Source of the DNA: a virus
Virus record (IMG/VR): IMGVR_UViG_3300031857_001008
Location: 1 to 29,092 of that record
Length of the DNA: 29,092 nucleotides
Strand: one strand, 5' to 3'
The notes under the pieces are model-generated. The model saw nothing but the letters and a program-made list of their open reading frames with translations, ran no database searches and was not told the DNA's origin. Position numbers and translations under genes: made by a program. Of the stretch, positions 8,949 to 16,515 are shown in pieces (positions within the stretch are counted from its first letter, which is position 1; each line of letters starts with the position of its first letter).

Positions 8949-10056
8949 ATTGTAGAACCTTTGTTTTATCTTCTGTTGTACTTACTGTAACACCTGTGGT
9001 ATTTGTTACTTGTTGGGAAGCATATCTTGCTGCACAGCTGCTTAATTTTTTACCGCAGGTATCTGCACGCTTCCAATATTTAGATCCTACGGCAGGAGTT
9101 TGACCTGGACTGCCGTGGCTTCTAATGCATACCCATACTGTGCCCGCGTGCAATACTACATCATTATATAAGTCTCCAGCTGTAGTAGTTCTATACGTTG
9201 TAGAGGCATTATACGCAGAGTAGGGTCTTATTCTTCGAACCGCTGTAGATAGATTTGCAGTACCTGCCTGCCAATAATCAAAAGCCTTAACTCCACTAGC
9301 TGCCTCTGTTGTTCCATTCTCATTTACAAAATCATAAGCTTTTGCAGTTTTAAAGAACCCATGCTCTCCTCCCGCAGTAGTAGTAGGGATTGAAGATAGA
9401 GTGTGCACAGCAGTGCTTGCAAATAGGTTATTTCTATTATCGAAATATGCTGTTACACCATTGTTATCTGCAGCTAATTTCCAAGTACAAGCACCTACAC
9501 GACTAGTAAAAGGAGAGTCTGACGCAGCCCCTTGGTACGCCCAGCAGCATGTATTAGGTAGTATAATTCTGGCTGGTAGCATAACTCCAGATACGTCAAA
9601 TGGGCTAGAAAGCTCGAAGGTAACTGTGCTAGAGTTTAGGGATGACATTCTGTCGATAATGTAAGACTGGGTCGGGTATTCCGTTGGGGCTGCTGGCGCA
9701 CCGTGAGCTGTGCCCCCAGCATTATCAAGATGTATAGCTAATGTCTTTCTTCTTATTATCTTTAAGCCTATAAGATCATCGTTGTCAAATTCATCTAGCG
9801 CATCCGAAAAAGTAGTTAAAATATTTACAAATGTAATAGCTGGTCTAGCGTACGTTCCTTCAGATTTTTGTTCCCATCCCGTGAACTCGATTGGTAGAGA
9901 GCTGTAAAGCCTATTAGTAAAGGAAGGCCCCTCCTTGTCTCGCATATATACATTAGTCTCATACGTGGTAAAGTACAGCCACCCGTCAGGCGTCTGTAGC
10001 TGATATAATTCTACGTAGTCTGAAGTGACTCTCTGTTTATTAAGCTCTAAAATCAT
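8905..10056 (-). CDS. Minor tail protein, lambda gpL-like, with an inserted domain
   Basis: The N-terminal ~165 residues match the gpL type (ELNKQRVTSDYVELYQL start, IEFTGWEQKSEG, LPARIILPNTC). Lambda L binds an iron-sulphur cluster through four cysteines. Here C171 (or C170), C190, C334 and C341 are the likely equivalents: DTCGKKLSSC keeps the seven-residue spacing of the last pair, and YGGFP follows near the end as expected. The product is 383 residues, well above lambda L (232). The excess lies mainly between C190 and C334. Its end (about 281-331; YNASTTY ... GDLYNDV ... VWVCIRSHG ... KYWKRAD) resembles small chitin/carbohydrate-binding folds of the CBM5/12 type. The ATG overlaps the upstream stop as ATGA. 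Cluster binding and sugar binding are inferred. Confidence 0.86.
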   Translation of the reverse strand: MILELNKQRVTSDYVELYQLQTPDGWLYFTTYETNVYMRDKEGPSFTNRLYSSLPIEFTGWEQKSEGTYARPAITFVNILTTFSDALDEFDNDDLIGLKIIRRKTLAIHLDNAGGTAHGAPAAPTEYPTQSYIIDRMSSLNSSTVTFELSSPFDVSGVMLPARIILPNTCCWAYQGAASDSPFTSRVGACTWKLAADNNGVTAYFDNRNNLFASTAVHTLSSIPTTTAGGEHGFFKTAKAYDFVNENGTTEAASGVKAFDYWQAGTANLSTAVRRIRPYSAYNASTTYRTTTAGDLYNDVVLHAGTVWVCIRSHGSPGQTPAVGSKYWKRADTCGKKLSSCAARYASQQVTNTTGVTVSTTEDKTKVLQYGGFPASRRYGFSG

Positions 10057-10604
10057 ATGCGTACCAGTTTCCCGCTTGCGCTTATGGCGCCAAACTTGCT
10101 ACTATCAAGGCTAGTGGCCCAGCTTGTGATTAAAATTTTCTTTACTATAGTTCTTACGGTACCAGAACCCCCAGTAGTGGTTACACCATTATAGTAAAAA
10201 GATGTTCCTACGGCACCTGACGCGGCCCCTATAGCTGTCCAGTTAATACCACCAGCAGTGAGTATTCTATATCTTTGTCTTATGTTGAGCCCATTGGTAC
10301 CAGCTACGTTAGCAGTAACTGTTCCTGTGCCAGGAAAAATTAGATCTATAGGAGTGGTTCCTTTAAGCGAATTAAAATAGCCGTCTAAAGCTATAACATT
10401 AGCCATAGTAAGATTTATAATGTTAAAAGATACTGTCTCTCTTACCGCGTTTGCCCCATCTGCCCTAGCTTGTTCTAGTGGGAAGTCCGCCGCTGATTTC
10501 TCCAACATAGCTACTTGTTTGGCCACGCTAGGGTTTATATCTATCGTAAATTCGGTAGGTGTGGCAAAGAAGCCTCCTGTAGTAGGAGCTATAAATGTTA
10601 TCAT
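10053..10604 (-). CDS. Second gpM-like minor tail protein, with inserted module
   Basis: The 183-residue protein lies between a 123-residue gpM-like protein and the gpL-like protein, and resembles its neighbour around residues 54-90 (V-x-F-x2-I-x-N-L-T, then LDGYFNSLKG). In lambda, M binds the tip complex next to L. Residues about 111-150 (RYRILTAGG, NWTAIGAA, GGSGTV) are a divergent copy of the module also found in the tail tube and fibre. The C-terminal ~30 residues return to a gpM-like pattern. ATG overlaps the upstream stop as ATGA and has AGAGG before it. The function is inferred from position and the weak likeness. Confidence 0.7.
   Translation of the reverse strand: MITFIAPTTGGFFATPTEFTIDINPSVAKQVAMLEKSAADFPLEQARADGANAVRETVSFNIINLTMANVIALDGYFNSLKGTTPIDLIFPGTGTVTANVAGTNGLNIRQRYRILTAGGINWTAIGAASGAVGTSFYYNGVTTTGGSGTVRTIVKKILITSWATSLDSSKFGAISASGKLVRI
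10155..10274 (-). repeat. GTTDFTAIGA-type module in the gpM-like protein
   Basis: Residues 111-150 of the 183-residue tip protein read RYRILTAGGINWTAIGA, then GTSFYYNG, then GGSGTV. The Y-x-I, T-x-I-G-A, G-x3-F and Gly-Thr tail positions match the fibre modules, but the copy is the most diverged of the set. Confidence 0.65.
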
Positions 10605-10972
10605 CTTACTACCTCTTTGAAGCTCCCTTGCACACTATATACATCAGCTGATCTAAATACTTTACTCCATTGCAGAACTACTACAGTAGCTGCTACATCT
10701 AATATTCTAAAATTATTAATGGGCTCACCTTCTAGGTAAGAAAAGTAATCGTCTATTAAATCTGCGTCAGCTTGAGACCTGTTTGATATAGACGCAGAAA
10801 AAGACCGCCTACGACTACCTAGGGGTATAGTTAGGCTGTAATCTTCTCCAAAAATAACTTCCCTAATTGCTGGGTTATTTTGAAATTGTATACCATTATC
10901 CAAATAAACGTCGGTATCGGCAACAGGGTTGCCGGTACCTAAAACGTTTGCTGGTATTGTAAAGTATATCAT
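10601..10972 (-). CDS. Minor tail protein, gpM-like
   Basis: The 123-residue protein directly follows the tape measure gene (TAATG overlap), the usual place of lambda M. It shows the short beta-rich pattern of this group: REVIFGEDYSLTIP, then SFSASISNRSQADADLIDDYF, then a final VYSVQGSFKEVVR. In the family it joins the tail tip and links tube to tip. It is probably a paralogue of the next gene. Assignment rests mostly on gene order and general pattern. Confidence 0.72.
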   Translation of the reverse strand: MIYFTIPANVLGTGNPVADTDVYLDNGIQFQNNPAIREVIFGEDYSLTIPLGSRRRSFSASISNRSQADADLIDDYFSYLEGEPINNFRILDVAATVVVLQWSKVFRSADVYSVQGSFKEVVR

Positions 10973-13900
10973 TAAGCAGCTCCGTATCTACTTAAGATAC
11001 CTCCTGGGGCTTTTTGAGCAAGCAGTTCTTTTTGAACCGCGGACGCAATAGCCGCCCCTAGATTATTCATGTCTGGGCCCTTGGTATCTGTCTTAGCTTC
11101 CCCATTTTGGCTCAGGTTCACGTTAACTTGCACATTATTACTAGATGTGTTGTTGCCGTGCATTTGAACTGGTATTGCCCTGCCATTAGGCAGAGGAACC
11201 ACAGCTTCGTTATAACGACCTTCTCCCACTAAATAGGTAGGCTTATTTATAACACCCTGTGGCCCGCCGGCTGCTCTATTCATTATTCCACCGTTAGCCA
11301 TAGGCAAAATACCGCCAGCTGCCCCCGGGAACTGGCCCGGGTAAGCTAGCTGAGAAACATCGGCTCCAGGTGTAGCCATACCTCCCGTAGCTGAACCAAA
11401 TAGTTGACTTAATCCTCGTAAGATAATTATACGAGCAATCATTTGGCCAATATCACCTATTATGGACGCAGCCATTTTCTTAAAGGCTTCTTTAGATGAT
11501 ATTGTTCCGTCAACAAGATCTTGCAAGAATGTGGTAGTATGATTACCTAAAGACTCCATAGACTTATCTAATAGTTGAGTTTCTGCAGTCATTAGTTCAG
11601 TAGCCGTAGCCGCGGCAAGGATTTGAGTCGAGCTCATGCCTATTGTTCTAGGGTCTTTTGACATTTGTTGCGCTGTATTAGCAACCCCTCTGTCAAATAA
11701 TCCTACTAGGTTTCCCGCTAGTCCTAGGCGTTCGTAGGCTAACTTCATCTCATTGATATTAGTTTCGAACTCGATTAAGAAGTCCTGTAATGGACTTAGC
11801 ACGGCTGCAGCAGCGTTTCTTGCAGCGTTTACTGTAGCGTCTGCTTGATTTAATCTAGCCTGGTTATTTAGTGCTGTACCAAATATGATTGAATTCATAT
11901 TTTTTTCAGCATCAGCGCGTAGTTTTACAGCATCTGCAGCTATAGAGGCAGTTCCGGCCGTTGGGTTGTCTCTGGCTTGTTTTTGCGCCTCACTTACAGC
12001 ATTATCTAACTCTAGTAATCTTATACGATTATCTAGTTTTAAACCCTCCATTTTTATCTTGAGTTCTTGCTCTAGAAAGTTCTTGTCTGCTATTGCATTA
12101 TCAATAGCCATTTGGGCCGCACTTACTTTTAGCTGATACTCTTCTTGTGGGCCAAATTTGGTTCTATTGGCTATAGCTGAGTTTCTAAGACCGAACTCTA
12201 GTTGGTTATATTCTAACTGTCTTTGGCTTTTAGCTAAATCAGCAGCTTCTTTTTTAAGTGCAAGAACTTTTTGAGAAAAAGATAAAGCTTCTTTTTCTAC
12301 AGAAACACCCTTAAATAGTAGTCTAGCTTTTTCTCTTGCTGCCTCTATAGCTTGTGCCTGCGCAGCTAGATCTAACCCTGCATTATCAATGGTCTTTCCT
12401 GCTATATCTTGCAGAATGCGTGCAGTTTGTAGAGCTGCTTTATATTGATTATAATATAAAGTATATAGGTCTCTTTGCTCTTGGGGCAGACCAATACTGC
12501 CAGGTAATTGAATTTTAGAATTAGCTTCGCCTGTTTGACCAACCGCTATACCAAAATCCATTTGCTGTAAGGCTTCTTCGCCAAATAATCTTTGTATAAC
12601 TATTCTTTGGCCAGCTTGTTCATACTTAAATTTTGCTTCAGCTGCGTCCGCTTCTAGCTTAATAATTTCCATTCTAAGAGCATGAGTTTTTAGCGCATAC
12701 TCGTAAGACTTTTGAGCAGCGTCTATTTCTTTTAGTGCAGCATATTCTGGTCCAAAATCAGAAGTTCCATTTTTTCGCATCATACTCATCTCAGTAGCTA
12801 CTCTAGACATTGCGTCTCTAGTTTTCATTGCTGATACTTGTAATTCTGCAAATTGTAGTTTTGTTTTAACTAGCTGTAAATTAGTTATAGCTAAAACAGC
12901 ATTCATATTTTTTAAGTTAAGTAACATTACCGTAGAAGGAGGTACAGCGTTAAATAGTTCTTCTTTTAGTTTACTCATTCTAGACACACTTGCGTCTAGT
13001 TTAATTTTTCTATCTTCTTCGCTTAAGTTAATATCTTTTAATATGCGATCTTGTACCGAACTCTCTTCTGTATATCTAGTTTGAATGTCTAGTACCTGAC
13101 TTAGATTACCTTTTAGAATACCCAGTTCTTGGGCTAATTCCGGAGTATTAAATAGTTCTCCAGCAAAAGCTTTCTCAGCAATTCCTGCATCTGCCCCTAA
13201 ATCTTTTAAGGCTTTAGCAGATAATCTAAAACCGCTTTCAATTGAAGAGGCGCTATCTGCAATTCTTTTATAAGGAGTATCGAATGCATCAGGTAGTCTT
13301 AGTTTTGTTATTTCATCGTTAGCACCTTTAGCTGCTACGCCAATATCTTTAAATACATTAACACTAAAGCCTCCTACAGTGTTAAATCTCTCCGCAAGTT
13401 CCGCTCTTTTTTCATAAAGCTTACCTTGGTCTGTCTCTGTATTATTTATGTTTGTTAATTCCGTATTAAACCTATCAAGCGCTTTAGGGTCTAGAGCTTG
13501 TAATAATTGAGCAGTAGATTCAACAAAAGCTTCAGATTCTTTAATAGGATAACCAAGCTGTAAAGACTTTAAGTTTACACCTAATTCTTTTAGCCCACCT
13601 ACTATCATATATTCATCGGTCAAACCTAGGGTATCCATAAGACTTCCCTCATCTTTAGATTTAGACTTACCTGCTAACCTGACTCTATTAAACTCTTGGA
13701 AATTGGCTAAAAGCTCCGCCATAGAGTTGGCTGCTGCATCCGCAGCTTTGCCAAACTCGCCAAGGCTTTTCATTTTTTCCATCTCTACAACAGTTTTTTT
13801 AGATGTTTCTAATACTGCTTCCAGGTTAGTTCTTGCTTCTTTTAATTTTTTAGTATTACCTAGAAAAGTTTCATCTATCCAAGTCCATACCGCGCCTAAA

Positions 13901-15630
13901 GCTGCTATAGCCCCCATTATTATGAATATCCAACCCATTGCAGCTTGCAGCCCCTGGAACGCCGTATTTATAACTCCGCCCATGCCTGCAAAGCCTTCAG
14001 AAATTCCGTGTATTGTACCACGAACACCATTTAAGTTTTTAGCAAGACCAGTGACACTATTGTTCAGACGCTCTGTTTCAATTCTAGCAGCTTCTACTCC
14101 CGCTCCTAGAGCTATACCAAAGTCTCGACCTATAGCGTCTTTTGTGGCTTTGAACACGCCAAGGCCCCCGCCCGCAACAAAGAGGTCGTTTTGAAACTGC
14201 TTAGCACTATCTTGAAGCATACGCTTTCTGGTTTGATCAATATTAATTGCATTTGATACTTTTTCAAAACCAGCTGCAGCGCTTTCTATTCTTAGACCAT
14301 TTACTTTTAAATCCGCATTTACAGCTTTAATAGCTTGTAAGTCATTAAGCATATCTTGATAGTTTTGTGATGTTTTATCGGTAGTATGTAATATTTGCGT
14401 CTCAAGAGCGTTCTGCTCTTCAGTAAGTTTTTTAATCATAGTCTTAGTATTAACAAGACCAAAATCTTGAGTATTTAGCCCTGCTTTTACAAGGTATCGA
14501 TCCGCTGTCGCACCATCGGCGTGGGAGTAGTTTGCACTTTCAGATATTTCACCAAAAAACCCAGCAGCTGTTGCTTTAGCCTGTTTAGATTTTTCCCCAA
14601 CACGCTGTAATTCAGTTCCCATTCGGGCTAAGTGTTTATTGAAGTCTGGGATAAGTTTTCCACCAGCTGTACTCAATACACCCATTAAAGGTATAAGACC
14701 CAGCGCAGGAACATTAATAAGAAGTTCAACTAGAGGAGTAAGAAACTTGTTTAGACCTGCTATAGCCCCAGTACCAAGGTCTCGTATAGAGGCAGAAAGC
14801 TTATCATACATAGAAGTATCTACTGTGTCAGCAATGTCTCCAAACTTCTTTTCACCCTCAGCAAGCACAGCGTTTAAAAAGGCTTGGTTCTTTTGAGTAA
14901 GTGTAAGAGAGGACGCCGTTAGTTTATTTTGGAGAGCGTATCTTCTAGTAGCTTCGTCAATACGAGTCATGATACCAAGTTCGTCCAGCAATTCTGGTTC
15001 TAACTTGATAGTACCTCTTGTAAGACGGTCCATAGAGTCAGACATGTCGCGCCCTAAAGCCACGGAGGCGCCTTTAGCTACGCGAGTTAAGCGTTCTATT
15101 TCATCACTACTAAAACCTGCCGCTGTTGCGGAGGCAACTGATTTCATTGTCTCAACAGTAGAAAGAGCATAGCCAGAGAGCTCTTGCATCTTTCTAGCAG
15201 TAATAGACAGAGTAGTACCGGCTCTAGCTCCTACTTCTTCTAGACCTTTCTTTAACTGCTCAAATTTGGCAGCGTCAGAAAGAGCCTTGAAAGCAGCAGT
15301 TAGAGCGAAGACGTTAGCCGCAAGAGTGGCGTAAGCAGCCACAAGACCAGAGGATTCTCCGCTAGCTTGCGCCAAACCAGAGAAATTTCTACCCGCAGCG
15401 CCTCTGTTCCCAGCAGCGCCTCTTTTACCTCTATTAGTTTGAGGATCATCACCGTCACCATCACCTCCTAAGGAACCTACACCAGAACGACGCAGCCCAG
15501 CATTCCCTGTCCTAGACATGGCTTTTTGCGCGCGCTCAGCATTATTAGCAATAGTGGCTGTATCTTTAGCTATTGCTTGAGTACCGGTAGCTGTCATATT
15601 CAGCTTCATGGTAGCGGAGAGATTCATCAT
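10972..15630 (-). CDS. Tail tape measure protein
   Basis: At 1552 residues this is the longest complete gene and follows the G/G-T chaperone genes, as tape measures do. Most of it is predicted helical, with long Ala/Gln/Glu/Lys-rich coiled-coil stretches (about 590-1420). Hydrophobic segments occur near 96-117, 299-323 and 552-590 (AAMGWIFIIMGAIAALGAVW). The N-terminus has a Gly/Asp/Arg-rich linker (about 45-80), and the C-terminus holds IIILRGLSQLFGSATGG followed by a Gly/Ala/Asn-rich tail. In the family it fixes tail length and helps DNA enter the cell. With the usual ~0.15 nm per residue, a tail of roughly 230 nm would be expected (inference). No peptidase or lysozyme motif was seen. Confidence 0.93.
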   Translation of the reverse strand: MMNLSATMKLNMTATGTQAIAKDTATIANNAERAQKAMSRTGNAGLRRSGVGSLGGDGDGDDPQTNRGKRGAAGNRGAAGRNFSGLAQASGESSGLVAAYATLAANVFALTAAFKALSDAAKFEQLKKGLEEVGARAGTTLSITARKMQELSGYALSTVETMKSVASATAAGFSSDEIERLTRVAKGASVALGRDMSDSMDRLTRGTIKLEPELLDELGIMTRIDEATRRYALQNKLTASSLTLTQKNQAFLNAVLAEGEKKFGDIADTVDTSMYDKLSASIRDLGTGAIAGLNKFLTPLVELLINVPALGLIPLMGVLSTAGGKLIPDFNKHLARMGTELQRVGEKSKQAKATAAGFFGEISESANYSHADGATADRYLVKAGLNTQDFGLVNTKTMIKKLTEEQNALETQILHTTDKTSQNYQDMLNDLQAIKAVNADLKVNGLRIESAAAGFEKVSNAINIDQTRKRMLQDSAKQFQNDLFVAGGGLGVFKATKDAIGRDFGIALGAGVEAARIETERLNNSVTGLAKNLNGVRGTIHGISEGFAGMGGVINTAFQGLQAAMGWIFIIMGAIAALGAVWTWIDETFLGNTKKLKEARTNLEAVLETSKKTVVEMEKMKSLGEFGKAADAAANSMAELLANFQEFNRVRLAGKSKSKDEGSLMDTLGLTDEYMIVGGLKELGVNLKSLQLGYPIKESEAFVESTAQLLQALDPKALDRFNTELTNINNTETDQGKLYEKRAELAERFNTVGGFSVNVFKDIGVAAKGANDEITKLRLPDAFDTPYKRIADSASSIESGFRLSAKALKDLGADAGIAEKAFAGELFNTPELAQELGILKGNLSQVLDIQTRYTEESSVQDRILKDINLSEEDRKIKLDASVSRMSKLKEELFNAVPPSTVMLLNLKNMNAVLAITNLQLVKTKLQFAELQVSAMKTRDAMSRVATEMSMMRKNGTSDFGPEYAALKEIDAAQKSYEYALKTHALRMEIIKLEADAAEAKFKYEQAGQRIVIQRLFGEEALQQMDFGIAVGQTGEANSKIQLPGSIGLPQEQRDLYTLYYNQYKAALQTARILQDIAGKTIDNAGLDLAAQAQAIEAAREKARLLFKGVSVEKEALSFSQKVLALKKEAADLAKSQRQLEYNQLEFGLRNSAIANRTKFGPQEEYQLKVSAAQMAIDNAIADKNFLEQELKIKMEGLKLDNRIRLLELDNAVSEAQKQARDNPTAGTASIAADAVKLRADAEKNMNSIIFGTALNNQARLNQADATVNAARNAAAAVLSPLQDFLIEFETNINEMKLAYERLGLAGNLVGLFDRGVANTAQQMSKDPRTIGMSSTQILAAATATELMTAETQLLDKSMESLGNHTTTFLQDLVDGTISSKEAFKKMAASIIGDIGQMIARIIILRGLSQLFGSATGGMATPGADVSQLAYPGQFPGAAGGILPMANGGIMNRAAGGPQGVINKPTYLVGEGRYNEAVVPLPNGRAIPVQMHGNNTSSNNVQVNVNLSQNGEAKTDTKGPDMNNLGAAIASAVQKELLAQKAPGGILSRYGAA

Positions 15631-15631
15631 A

Positions 15632-16415
15632 TTATTTGTTTTTCATCTTATCAAACTCTTTCTTCATAGCTTCTTGAGACTTCGTTATATTGAAAGTATC
15701 TATTACATTTAGATACTCTAACAATAAATCTGCATCTATTATGCCATGATGAGCGATAAGTATTGGCAAAACGGTGAAGTCTTTGCCTGTAAAACCTACG
15801 TCGCCGTACACACGATTGCCTAGCCTGCCATAAATATTTAAGGCAAGCTGGGCATCGTGCATTAGGTCTTCATAACCTACTGGAATTTTATCAGGGTCTG
15901 GATCCAGACCCCTTTCTGCCATTAGCATTAGATAACGTTTCTTGTCTATCTTACTATTGCCAGACTTTAAATACTTCTCTAGAAGTTCTAGTCCTTCGTC
16001 TCTAAGATTTTGTGCGAAAGGAGTCTAGATCAAAGATTGCCTCATTTAACCAAGTATCAAAAATAGGAGAATTCTGTACTAGTTGTAGAGCATCTTCTGG
16101 TGTGAACTCAAATAGTTCATCGTCGGGTGTACCTTGGGGTACTTCAATTGGTAGCATTTTTAAAGCGTGACCTACTGTAAAACCCTTCCAATCTAGAATG
16201 GCGGATTTAACAAGTACTTTGGTAAAGGCTTCGCTATCTACTTCGTCTTCCATAGCACGCGTTCTTTTGTTTAGTACTTGGCGTGTAACACTTTTACGAA
16301 TTCTTTCAAGTTCCGGTCTAGACAGATAAGATAGTTTTACCTCAAATCCAGGGAAGCCTTCTACTTGAATCCAGGCCTCTAGTCTATCTTTCATTAGTGA
16401 ATGTAGTTTACTCAA
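15632..16415 (-). CDS. Predicted frameshift product, tail assembly chaperone G-T
   Basis: A second frame is open from a TAG at 16027-16025 down to 15632, overlapping the end of the chaperone G gene and stopping 1 bp before the tape measure start. It has no well-placed start of its own; the first ATG (15928) is 73 bp after the G stop. This is the arrangement of lambda G/G-T, where ribosomes slip near the end of G. Moving from the G frame to this frame needs a +1 (or -2) shift, which must occur within 16024-16005. A +1 slip at TTT-C (16019-16016) would give 133 residues of G plus 127 of T, 260 in all. The T part (DPDKIPVGYEDLMHDAQLALNIY region) is recognisable only by position. Free translation from 15928 (98 residues) is the alternative. 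Confidence 0.65.
16002..16415 (-). CDS. Tail assembly chaperone, lambda gpG-like
   Basis: This 137-residue acidic protein sits between tail tube and tape measure, where the tail assembly chaperone normally lies. It looks like a chaperone N-terminal domain (EGFPGFEVKLSYLSRPEL, then ILDWKGFTV, then FTPEDALQLVQNSPIFDTWL). The start is TTG at 16415: AAGGAG lies 8 nt upstream, whereas the first internal ATG (residue 8) has no ribosome site. It is the first gene after the 16.5-kb promoter. The function, keeping the tape measure soluble during tube assembly, comes from the family. Confidence 0.83.
   Translation of the reverse strand: MSKLHSLMKDRLEAWIQVEGFPGFEVKLSYLSRPELERIRKSVTRQVLNKRTRAMEDEVDSEAFTKVLVKSAILDWKGFTVGHALKMLPIEVPQGTPDDELFEFTPEDALQLVQNSPIFDTWLNEAIFDLDSFRTKS
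16005..16024 (-). other. Predicted programmed frameshift window (G to G-T)
   Basis: Bounded by the TAG of the downstream frame (16027-16025) and the TAG of the G frame (16004-16002). In the G frame it reads C TCC TTT CGC ACA AAA TCT. TTT-C allows tRNA-Phe to re-pair after a +1 slip, so it is the best candidate. No X-XXY-YYZ site for a -1 slip would reach the required frame. Confidence 0.5.
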
Positions 16416-16429
16416 TTTGTATTCTCCTT
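16413..16429 (-). promoter_or_regulatory. Ribosome site that decides the TTG start of gpG
   Basis: The minus strand reads AAGGAGAATACAAATTG. The AAGGAG core with 8 nt spacing supports TTG initiation at 16415. Confidence 0.8.
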
Positions 16430-16471
16430 CTTTTCATAAAAATATAGGTGGACAGTTTTATCCATCCACCC

Positions 16472-16511
16472 ATTATAAGTGAGTTCTTGACTATTGTCAA
16501 GAAAAATTTTT
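16472..16511 (-). promoter_or_regulatory. Consensus sigma-70 promoter before the tail operon
   Basis: On the minus strand TTGACA (16500-16495) and TATAAT (16477-16472) are separated by exactly 17 nt, a perfect match to the bacterial housekeeping consensus. An AAAAATTTTT tract lies just upstream, like an UP element. The predicted start of transcription is near 16465, about 50 nt before the gpG start. It lies in the 100-bp gap after the tail tube gene, so it would drive gpG through the fibre. Confidence 0.85.
16484..16503. promoter_or_regulatory. Perfect inverted repeat over the -35 box
   Basis: TTCTTGAC and GTCAAGAA flank a 4-nt spacer. The palindrome covers the -35 hexamer of the tail promoter, so it could be an operator for a dimeric repressor or activator. 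It could also be an accident of a second TTGAC-like box. Confidence 0.5.
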
Positions 16512-16515
16512 CTCG

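Noticed and set aside
13703-14194. Plus-strand frame of 163 residues within the tape measure gene
   Set aside because: It is opposite a strong coding frame, its composition mirrors Ala/Leu-rich helices read backwards, and it has no supporting signals.
16484-16511. Rho-independent terminator after the tail tube gene
   Set aside because: On the minus strand the hairpin is not followed by a T run but by the promoter -10 region; the T-rich side only follows it on the plus strand, where there are no genes.
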